The position numbers were made by a program, and so were the translations under genes. A stretch of DNA of 27,483 nt from an uncultured Pelagibacteraceae bacterium (GTDB taxonomy: Bacteria > Pseudomonadota > Alphaproteobacteria > Pelagibacterales > Pelagibacteraceae), in NCBI GenBank assembly GCA_902531455.1, contig CACAEM010000003.1:1-27483 (forward strand), read 5' to 3'. Below the pieces are notes generated by a model that saw nothing but the letters and a program-made list of their open reading frames with translations, was not told the origin of the DNA and did not search any database. Below are positions 1 to 6,548 of this stretch, piece by piece; position 1 is the stretch's first letter, and every line of letters begins with the position of its first letter.

Positions 1-751
1 AGTAAATGCTATTCAGGGAGACTTTGGATACTCTTTGAGCGGAGAAATGCCGATTAAAGAGGTTTTAGGACCACGAATTAAAAATTCATTAGTTCTTGCT
101 TCAGCCGCTATTTTAATTGGTATCCCAATAGCTTTGATACTTGGAATTGTAACGGCACTTTGGAGAGATAAGTTGCCTGATGTCGCTATTTCGACAGTAA
201 CCATATTTGCTATGACTATTCCAGAATTTATCAGTGCTACTTTATTAATTTTGATAATTGCAATATGGTTAGAGTGGTTGCCTGGTGTAGTAATAGTTCC
301 AACTGACGTATCTTTTTTAAAGTTACTGCCAAATATTATTTTACCAGTTATTGCTATTGCTATGATTATGACTGCACACATGGCACGAATGGTCAGATCA
401 AGTGTGATTCAAGTAATGGCAAGCGAATATGTACAAATGGCAATTTTAAAAGGTGTTCCATATTGGAAAATGGTTTTTAAACATGTTTTACCCAATGCAT
501 TATTACCCGCTATTAATGTTGTAGCTTTAACTATTGCATGGTTATTAGGTGGTGTTGTTGTAACTGAGGTTGTATTTAATTATCCAGGTCTTGGCAGATT
601 AGTTATTGAGTCGATTTCAAACAGAGACTTACCTACTGTTCAAGCTTTAGCAATTATTCTTGCGTCGATCTATGTAAGTATAAACTTATTGGCAGATTTA
701 ATGACATTAATGTTAAATCCAAGACTAAAAACTTTACAGATAAGAAAATAG
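1..751 (+). CDS. Dpp/Opp-type ABC transporter permease, first subunit (partial, 5' end outside window)
   Basis: Inner-membrane permease of a peptide/nickel/opine-type ABC importer (DppB/OppB family). The reading frame is open from base 2, and the residues just before the first internal start read GDFGYS, which matches the GDxGxS segment ahead of the conserved transmembrane core in this family. The true start therefore lies upstream, and the TTG at 35 is internal. About 249 C-terminal residues are present, with five or so hydrophobic segments. The cytoplasmic EAA-type loop reads EYVQMAILKG followed by a VLPNALLP stretch, and the family's NYPGLGRL element is near the C-terminus. The next permease gene begins one base after the stop, so the genes are co-transcribed. 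The substrate cannot be told from the permease. The family call is firm; the symbol is withheld because Dpp, Opp, Gsi and similar systems share these features. Confidence 0.9.
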   Translation, partial: VNAIQGDFGYSLSGEMPIKEVLGPRIKNSLVLASAAILIGIPIALILGIVTALWRDKLPDVAISTVTIFAMTIPEFISATLLILIIAIWLEWLPGVVIVPTDVSFLKLLPNIILPVIAIAMIMTAHMARMVRSSVIQVMASEYVQMAILKGVPYWKMVFKHVLPNALLPAINVVALTIAWLLGGVVVTEVVFNYPGLGRLVIESISNRDLPTVQALAIILASIYVSINLLADLMTLMLNPRLKTLQIRK

Positions 752-752
752 A

Positions 753-1646
753 ATGAAAGTGGACAATATTAATAAAGAGGAAAAAAAAAGTGTATTTCAG
801 AAGGTTTCTGAAGTTATCATTACAATGGCAACAAGACCATCGGGTTTCATTGGATTAAGTATTTTAGTTTTTCATATTATTCTTGCGTTTATTAGCCCCT
901 ATATTGCTCCTTATGATTTTAAAGCCGTAAATCCAACTTTAATGCTTCAGGCTCCATCTGCTGAATATTGGTTTGGTACTGATGATCTTGGTAGAGACGT
1001 TTTTACTCGAACAATTTTAGGTGGAAGAACAGCTTTAACAATTACTTTCTTTGGATCTTTGATAGCACTACTTTGGGGCGGTCTATTAGGAATTTTTTGT
1101 GGACTAGTTGGTGGAAAAACCGACGATATTGTGATGAGGATTGTTGATGCATTTTTATCTATACCGTGGATATTAGCAATGTTGTTAATTGTATCTTTGT
1201 TAGGTACATCGACTGAAGTATTAATACCAGCTTTGGGTTTCTTTTATGGTAAGGGAATTGTAAGAGTAGCAAGAGCTGCAACTCATGATGTTATTGCAAA
1301 AGACTTTATTGTATCTGCTAGAGCAAGAGGTCACAGTAATCTTTCAATAATATGGAATGAGATAATTCCAAATGTAAGAGATGCAATTTTAGTGGAAGGT
1401 GCAATGAGATGGTCATGGATGCTACTTGGCTTTAGTTCTTTGTCATTCCTAGGTTTTGGTGTTAGTCCTCCAACTCCAGATTGGGGCCTGATGATATCAA
1501 ATGCAAGAGGTTTAATGTCTTTTGCTTATTGGTCAGTGATAGCTCCAATTGTTGGTTTAAGCAGCTTAATAATTGGCATCAATTTGACAGCTGATGCTTT
1601 CGCTAAAGCATTAGGTATAGATAGATCAACAAAAGCACCTGTTTAA
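753..1646 (+). CDS. Dpp/Opp-type ABC transporter permease, second subunit (DppC/OppC family)
   Basis: Second membrane subunit of the importer, 297 residues, a normal length for DppC. The N-terminal hydrophobic segment (about residues 30-52) is followed by APYD, then the family signature HWFGTD-like text (YWFGTDDLGRDVFTR, residues about 73-87). The EAA loop (DFIVSARARG, about 188-197) is followed by IIWNEIIPN, where the ATPase would dock. The C-terminal PTPDWGLMI element is also typical. The gene lies one base after the upstream permease stop and two bases before the ATPase start, with no room for a separate promoter. There is nothing anomalous in length or motifs. Confidence 0.93.
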   Translation: MKVDNINKEEKKSVFQKVSEVIITMATRPSGFIGLSILVFHIILAFISPYIAPYDFKAVNPTLMLQAPSAEYWFGTDDLGRDVFTRTILGGRTALTITFFGSLIALLWGGLLGIFCGLVGGKTDDIVMRIVDAFLSIPWILAMLLIVSLLGTSTEVLIPALGFFYGKGIVRVARAATHDVIAKDFIVSARARGHSNLSIIWNEIIPNVRDAILVEGAMRWSWMLLGFSSLSFLGFGVSPPTPDWGLMISNARGLMSFAYWSVIAPIVGLSSLIIGINLTADAFAKALGIDRSTKAPV

Positions 1647-1648
1647 AA

Positions 1649-3673
1649 ATGACTGAAATAATTCAAAAAGTAAAAAATTTATCTATTGGATTTAAAAGTA
1701 AAAAAGGTGAAGAAATTTTAATACTAAGAAACATAAGTACAAATATTAAAAAAGGTGAAACCGTTGGTATTGTTGGAGAGTCAGGATCTGGAAAAAGTAC
1801 TCTTGCACTAGCAATGATGGGGTATGTTAAGCATGGGCTCTATACAATTGGAGGAGAATGTGAATTCAATTCATCAAATCTTTTAAAAATGAAAAATAGA
1901 GATTTGGAAAAAATCAGAGGTAGAAAAATTGCAATGATACCACAAAATGCTGGACAGGCATTAACACCAAATTTAAAAATAGGTTATCAAATTGATGAAG
2001 CATTACAGTTGCATTCTGATTTAAAGGAGGAGGAAAGAGAACAAAAAATTTCAGAATTGTTAAATAAAGTGAGACTTCCTTCACCAGAAACAATTGCTCT
2101 AAGATATCCTCATGAACTTTCAGGGGGACAACAACAAAGAGTTGCTGTTGCAATGGCATTAGCTGGAACTCCTGACCTTTTACTATTGGATGAACCTACT
2201 ACTGGCTTAGACGTAACAACACAAGCTCATGTATTAGAACTGCTTAATTTCATTGCTAAAGACACTGGAACATCCATGGTTTATGTGAGCCATGACTTAG
2301 GAGCAATAGCTCAAGTAAGTGATCGTATTATTGTAATGTACTCCGGTGAAATAGTTTTAGAGGGACCCTCGAGAGAAATTCTTAAAAAACCAATTCATCC
2401 GTATACCTATGGTTTGCTTAAATCTATACCAAAATTATCACTAGCAGGACTTCCACAATCAATGCCTGGTAGCCAACCTCAACCTGGAACAATGCATAGA
2501 GGCTGCAGTTTCTTTGATAGGTGCGATTTTTCAGAAGAAAAATGTAAAAATAACTCTCCTCAACTTGAGTACTTAGATGAATTAAACACTAGTGTTAGAT
2601 GTTTTAATCATAAGAGTTTAATAAGTGACAGTCGGGTTAATCAAACTGTTAATAAAATTAAGACGAGTTTGCTGGATAAAGAAATATTAAACCTTTCAGA
2701 AGTTTCAATAAGTTACGCCAAGCAAAAACTTTTGGATCAAGTGTTAAATAGAATTTCTGACGACAACCCAACTGTTAAAGATATTAATATTAATATTAAA
2801 AGGGGTGAAACCATAGCCCTTGTTGGAGAGTCAGGTAGTGGAAAGTCAACAATTCTTAAATCTATTGCTGGGTTACTCAAAACTAAAGGTGGAATAATAA
2901 AATTTGACCAGGACAGAAATTTATCCTCTGACCTTAAAGAGAGAGACCCAAATGATTTAAGAATTATTCAACTAATTTTTCAAAATCCAGACGAGTCTTT
3001 AAACCCGAATCATACTGTTGAAGAAATAATAGCACAACCATTAAAGTTATATTTTGGTTTAAAAGGTGCAGAATTAAAAAAAAATATTATAGACTTATTA
3101 CAAAAAGTAAGACTTGGAGAGTTTTATACGTCCAGATATCCTAGACAATTATCTGGTGGTGAAAAACAGAGAGTTGCTGTTGCAAGAGCTTTTGCAGCTA
3201 AACCAGATATTATATTATGCGATGAGGTAACATCTGCATTAGATGTTTCTGTACAAGCTGCTGTATTAAATTTATTACAGCAACTAAAAGAAGATTTTGG
3301 AACTACATATATCTTTGTATCACATGATTTAGCGGTTGTAAGAGCAATTAGTGATAGAGTAGCAGTTCTTTATCAAGGAAGGCTTTGTGAGGTAGGACCC
3401 TCAAATGATGTTTATAAATTTCCGTCTCACCCTTATACTGAGGTTTTATTAGGTGCAGTTTTAGAGCCAGATCCAGATATAAAACCTAAACTAGTTGCTG
3501 AGGATATAGTAGAAGAGAGACCACCAGAAAAAGGTTGTAGTTTTCAAGGTAGGTGCTCGAGAATTGTAGGAGATATCTGTAAAAAAGAGATACCTCCGTG
3601 GCAACTGACTGATAGTGGTAATGCTATTAGATGTCATATACCTATAAAAAAATTACAAAAAGAACAATTTTAA
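1649..3673 (+). CDS. Dpp/Opp-type ABC transporter ATPase, DppD and DppF fused in one chain
   Basis: Cytoplasmic motor of the peptide/opine-type importer. One 674-residue protein carries two complete nucleotide-binding domains that are often separate DppD and DppF proteins. Domain 1 has Walker A GESGSGKS at residues 43-50, signature LSGGQQQRV, and Walker B LLLLDEPTTGLD. Domain 2 repeats the set, with another GESGSGKS near residue 391, LSGGEKQRV and a Walker B reading ILCDEVTSALD. Each domain ends in the Cys-containing oligopeptide/dipeptide C-terminal region (GCSFFDRC...C and GCSFQGRC...C), which in homologues can bind a metal or cluster. Both active sites look competent. Fused ATPases of this type (for example GsiA/YliA) are known, so the fusion is uncommon rather than novel. 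It is the last gene of the transporter operon before a short gap to bioY. Confidence 0.94.
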   Translation: MTEIIQKVKNLSIGFKSKKGEEILILRNISTNIKKGETVGIVGESGSGKSTLALAMMGYVKHGLYTIGGECEFNSSNLLKMKNRDLEKIRGRKIAMIPQNAGQALTPNLKIGYQIDEALQLHSDLKEEEREQKISELLNKVRLPSPETIALRYPHELSGGQQQRVAVAMALAGTPDLLLLDEPTTGLDVTTQAHVLELLNFIAKDTGTSMVYVSHDLGAIAQVSDRIIVMYSGEIVLEGPSREILKKPIHPYTYGLLKSIPKLSLAGLPQSMPGSQPQPGTMHRGCSFFDRCDFSEEKCKNNSPQLEYLDELNTSVRCFNHKSLISDSRVNQTVNKIKTSLLDKEILNLSEVSISYAKQKLLDQVLNRISDDNPTVKDININIKRGETIALVGESGSGKSTILKSIAGLLKTKGGIIKFDQDRNLSSDLKERDPNDLRIIQLIFQNPDESLNPNHTVEEIIAQPLKLYFGLKGAELKKNIIDLLQKVRLGEFYTSRYPRQLSGGEKQRVAVARAFAAKPDIILCDEVTSALDVSVQAAVLNLLQQLKEDFGTTYIFVSHDLAVVRAISDRVAVLYQGRLCEVGPSNDVYKFPSHPYTEVLLGAVLEPDPDIKPKLVAEDIVEERPPEKGCSFQGRCSRIVGDICKKEIPPWQLTDSGNAIRCHIPIKKLQKEQF

Positions 3674-3726
3674 TAGATTAATTTATTATTTTAAAATTTA
3701 ATTAATTGTGCTTAAATGCTTTAACC

Positions 3727-4293
3727 ATGAAAAATAATTCTACATTGATTAAAAATTTGCTATCAGACTTTAGATTAAATACTTATTTCCAAAATATTTC
3801 TTTAATGTTGATTGGAACATTAATTTTAGCTTTTTCATCAAAAGTACAAGTTCCATTCTGGCCAGTTCCTATGACCATGCAAACATTTGTAGTCTTTATA
3901 ATTGGAATGGCATTTGGATCTAAGTTAGCTTTTTTCACACTTTTACTTTATTTATTTGAAGGGGCTATCGGACTTCCAGTTTTTGCAAAAGGTGGAGGAT
4001 TGCTTTATTTAACAGGGCCTACAGCTGGATATCTTTATGGAATGGCTATTGCAGCAGGGTTAGTGGGATATTTTGCTGACAAAAATTTCAATGAATCATA
4101 TTTTAAAAGCTTTGTTTCACTTTTTGGTGCAACTATAATCATTTTTTTAATTGGTATTGGATATTTAGGATCAATAATTGGATATGAAAAAGCTTTTACA
4201 GTTGGATTGTACCCTTTTATATTGAGCGAATTATTTAAAATAGGTTTAGCTGTTACAATAATCCCATCGATTTACAAATATTTAAAAATTTAG
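3727..4293 (+). CDS. bioY: BioY biotin transporter, substrate-capture subunit
   Basis: Integral membrane S-component for biotin uptake, 188 residues from the ATG at 3727. A TTG seven codons earlier keeps the frame open, but the residues it adds are not typical, so I take the ATG. There are six hydrophobic segments. The family hallmarks are the early VPFWPVPMTMQT stretch, the GxxGLPVFAKGGG stretch and the following LTGPTAGYLYG. No EcfA or EcfT gene is adjacent; solitary BioY proteins that work alone or with a shared energy module are known. A biotin carrier and biotin carboxylase are encoded about 9-13 kb downstream on the same strand, so biotin supply matters to this region. There is no recognisable strong Shine-Dalgarno site. 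Confidence 0.92.
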   Translation: MKNNSTLIKNLLSDFRLNTYFQNISLMLIGTLILAFSSKVQVPFWPVPMTMQTFVVFIIGMAFGSKLAFFTLLLYLFEGAIGLPVFAKGGGLLYLTGPTAGYLYGMAIAAGLVGYFADKNFNESYFKSFVSLFGATIIIFLIGIGYLGSIIGYEKAFTVGLYPFILSELFKIGLAVTIIPSIYKYLKI

Positions 4294-4311
4294 ATAAATT
4301 AGAAAATTTTA

Positions 4312-4767
4312 ATGAAAAAAATATTATTTATTTTTTTATTTACAATTAATTCATTATCGGCAGAGGAAGTATTACCTTTGAATTTTACAGATATTAATAA
4401 ATTATTAATGGATGATAATTTAACTTATAAATTACTCGAAGATTGTGTTGCTATAAACTCAGCCGTAACTGAATTAATTAAAAAAGATCATCCTAAATTA
4501 GCAAATGAGTTTTATGACTCAGCTAATTATCTTTATCCATTTGGTATCTTAACATTAAAACAAATTAAAGGATTGAGTAAAAAAGATGCAGAAAAAGAAT
4601 TTTATATTAGAGTTGTTGGAAGGACAAGTGATTATATTGAATTTATGAAAAAGAATGGAAAAAAAAATAAAAGTTATTTTAAGGGAACCTTTTTAGGAAC
4701 AGATCTAAATTATTGTAATGAGATAAGAGCAGCAATTAAAATATCTGTTTCTGAATTATCAAATTAA
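4312..4767 (+). CDS. Small exported protein of unknown function
   Basis: A 151-residue protein that I do not recognise. It starts with a Sec-type signal peptide: MKK, a hydrophobic run to about residue 14, then a likely cleavage after SLSA near residue 17. The mature part is mostly hydrophilic and probably helical. It has two cysteines (in LLEDCVA and DLNYCNE), about 90 residues apart, that could form a disulphide in the periplasm. There is no lipobox. It begins 18 bases after bioY and ends 10 bases before a converging gene. Coding is supported by the signal peptide and the normal codon use through an open frame of 456 bases; the function is unknown. Confidence 0.72.
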   Translation: MKKILFIFLFTINSLSAEEVLPLNFTDINKLLMDDNLTYKLLEDCVAINSAVTELIKKDHPKLANEFYDSANYLYPFGILTLKQIKGLSKKDAEKEFYIRVVGRTSDYIEFMKKNGKKNKSYFKGTFLGTDLNYCNEIRAAIKISVSELSN

Positions 4768-4777
4768 AAAACTGTTA

Positions 4778-5101
4778 TTATTCTGATTTTTTAAATTTAG
4801 GTATTTTGGATTTCTTTTCTTTTTTCTTTTTGTTAAATTTTGGAATTTTTGACTTTTTTGACTCCTTTTTTTCTAAGGAACTGCTTACTGCTTGATCCTG
4901 ATATTCAGCTAATGCTTCTTGAATTTCTACGCATTTTTCTGAGTTACAAAAATATGTTGTGCCAGTTTTTTTGTCATAAAGATATGCACCACAATTTTCG
5001 ATTTTTTTTTTAGTACAATTAGTAGGAACCAATTGAAATTCAGCAAACGAAATTGATGAATAAATTAATATTAAAGAAAAAATCAAAAAAGTTTTTTTCA
5101 T
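4778..5101 (-). CDS. Small exported basic protein with a Lys-rich repeated tail
   Basis: A 107-residue protein of unknown function, starting at the ATG at 5101. A TTG five codons upstream is possible but places extra residues ahead of a clear signal peptide. Residues 1-20 are MKK followed by a hydrophobic core ending SISFA, a standard signal peptide. The short mature domain contains four cysteines (TNC, ENC, YFC, EKC), which could form two disulphides. The C-terminal 35 residues are very basic and contain the hexapeptide SKIPKF twice within a Lys-rich context, suggesting an envelope or nucleic-acid contacting tail. It converges on the preceding small exported gene and is read divergently from the binding-protein operon. 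Confidence 0.65.
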   Translation of the reverse strand: MKKTFLIFSLILIYSSISFAEFQLVPTNCTKKKIENCGAYLYDKKTGTTYFCNSEKCVEIQEALAEYQDQAVSSSLEKKESKKSKIPKFNKKKKEKKSKIPKFKKSE

Positions 5102-5329
5102 AAATAAGTATAGCAAGTCTCAAAAAAAGTTAAATAGATACAACCTTTAATAGAATAAATCATTAAATTAAAATTAATATTTTTATTAACCTATTAGTAT
5201 TTAAAATAAACAAATATTTTTGGAAAAAAAAACAATCTAATAGCAAAATGTTTAAAAATTCGTAGAAAAATAAAATTTTATATGAGAAAATGAGATATTA
5301 ATTAATTATTAACGAAGGGGAAAATCAAC
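5102..5329. other. Divergent intergenic region ahead of the binding-protein operon
   Basis: These 228 very AT-rich bases separate the leftward small exported gene from the rightward transporter/carboxylase operon, so promoters in both directions are expected here. I see no convincing -35/-10 pair, no operator-like long inverted repeat and no recognisable riboswitch core. The only clear signal is the Shine-Dalgarno site at its right end. Confidence 0.6.
5315..5320 (+). promoter_or_regulatory. Ribosome binding site of the binding-protein gene
   Basis: AAGGGG, nine bases before the ATG at 5330. It is one of the few strong purine-rich sites in the window, fitting high expression of a periplasmic binding protein, and it fixes the start. 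Confidence 0.7.
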
Positions 5330-6526
5330 ATGAAAAAACTTTTAAGTATCTTTCTATTTTCTAGTTTTTTAGGGATTTTTAGCTTTGCTATCGCACAAGA
5401 CAGATGTGACGAGTGCTTAGAAAAAGTTCCACAAGATATGAAAGATTATGTTTATAACATGGACTTTATGGATGCCGACCAACCATTAGGCGAAGCGGTT
5501 ATGAGAAATTGGAAAAGTCCTAGAAAACCACCTTGGACAATTGGGTATGCTAGCACATATGCTGGTAACACTTGGAGAAAAGGTGCGATGGAGCGTTTAA
5601 TGGAAGTAGTTTATCCTAAGTGGAAAGCTCTTGGTATGGTTGATGAAATTGTAATAACTCAATCAAACTTGGACGACTCGCTTCAAATTCAACAAATGAG
5701 ACAGATGATAGATGGAGGCAAAGTAGACGCAATTATAATTTGTTGTTCTAACATCACTGCTCTAAATACTACGATTAAGTATGGTTGGGAAAAAGGAATA
5801 CCTACATTATCTTTTACTGGTTTTACTACTTCTCCATATTCAATTAATACATCTGTTAATTACAGACTAGTTGGTTATTATGTTGGAGCGTGGATGGCAG
5901 AATTAATTGGTGAAAAAGGTAATGTAATAGTTATCGAAGGTATCCCAGGTTATTCTGCATCTGACCAGCAAAATAAAGGTGTGCTTGCGGCACTTGATGA
6001 ATATCCTGATGTAAATGTTGTTGGACAGTTGGCTCACAACTGGACTTCGCAAATAGCTCAAAAAGAACTTTCACAATGGTTATCTACAAATACTAAAAAA
6101 GTAGATGGTATTGCAGTTCAATCTTCAGGAGAGACTGGAACTTTACAAGCGTTACTTCAGTCAGGCAGAGATCCAATTCCACCAATTGCATTGGGTGGTG
6201 AACTTGGTGCTCTTTGCTACTGGAGAAATAATCCAGGTTATATAGATGAAGCTATATATGCGTGGCCTCCAGGAGATGAAATTGAACTTGGAATGGAAGT
6301 GATGATGAGAACTTTACAAGGACAAGGTCCTAGAATCCAATCTATTCTGGTTGGTCCTGCTACAAAGAATTTCGATGAAATCAAACAAATCTTAAATGAA
6401 GATTGTGATAGAAATTCTACTGGTTGGGACAATCCAGGGATGGAAAAATGGGCTCCAAGATCTTATGTGGAGGCTTTCTTTGACAATCCTTCTGATCCAG
6501 AGAAATATGATATAAATTCTCATTAA
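5330..6526 (+). CDS. Periplasmic sugar-type ABC substrate-binding protein (RbsB/Peripla_BP_4-like)
   Basis: Captures the substrate of the downstream importer in the periplasm. It has 398 residues with a signal peptide ending near AIAQ (residues 20-23). The class B (ribose/galactose/autoinducer-type) two-lobe fold is indicated by the first strand WTIGYAS, then QMRQMIDGGKVDAIIIC (a family pattern in which a count of residues is followed by DAII). Later come GIPTLSF, a GEKGNVIVIEG strand and the second-lobe KKVDGIAVQSSG segment. It is longer than typical RbsB (about 300), with an N-terminal extension of some 50 residues containing CDEC and a C-terminal extension. Trp and aromatic residues are frequent. 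It is the first gene of the operon; the ATPase follows after a hairpin. The substrate is unknown, and gene order ties it to the carboxylase enzymes. Confidence 0.88.
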   Translation: MKKLLSIFLFSSFLGIFSFAIAQDRCDECLEKVPQDMKDYVYNMDFMDADQPLGEAVMRNWKSPRKPPWTIGYASTYAGNTWRKGAMERLMEVVYPKWKALGMVDEIVITQSNLDDSLQIQQMRQMIDGGKVDAIIICCSNITALNTTIKYGWEKGIPTLSFTGFTTSPYSINTSVNYRLVGYYVGAWMAELIGEKGNVIVIEGIPGYSASDQQNKGVLAALDEYPDVNVVGQLAHNWTSQIAQKELSQWLSTNTKKVDGIAVQSSGETGTLQALLQSGRDPIPPIALGGELGALCYWRNNPGYIDEAIYAWPPGDEIELGMEVMMRTLQGQGPRIQSILVGPATKNFDEIKQILNEDCDRNSTGWDNPGMEKWAPRSYVEAFFDNPSDPEKYDINSH

Positions 6527-6548
6527 TACTTTTTTGTTTAAAAAGTAT
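6526..6548 (+). promoter_or_regulatory. AT-only-stem inverted repeat covering the ATPase start codon
   Basis: A perfect 9-bp inverted repeat (arms ATACTTTTT and AAAAAGTAT, 5-base loop) begins at the last base of the binding-protein stop codon and takes in the first two bases of the ATPase ATG. It has one G-C pair per stem, so it is weak alone, but it could modulate ATPase initiation together with the stronger hairpin downstream. Confidence 0.45.

Noticed and set aside
5102..5329. Riboswitch or tRNA in the longest intergenic gap
   Set aside because: No cloverleaf, no CCA-type end and no paired GC-rich helices; the stretch is almost only A and T.
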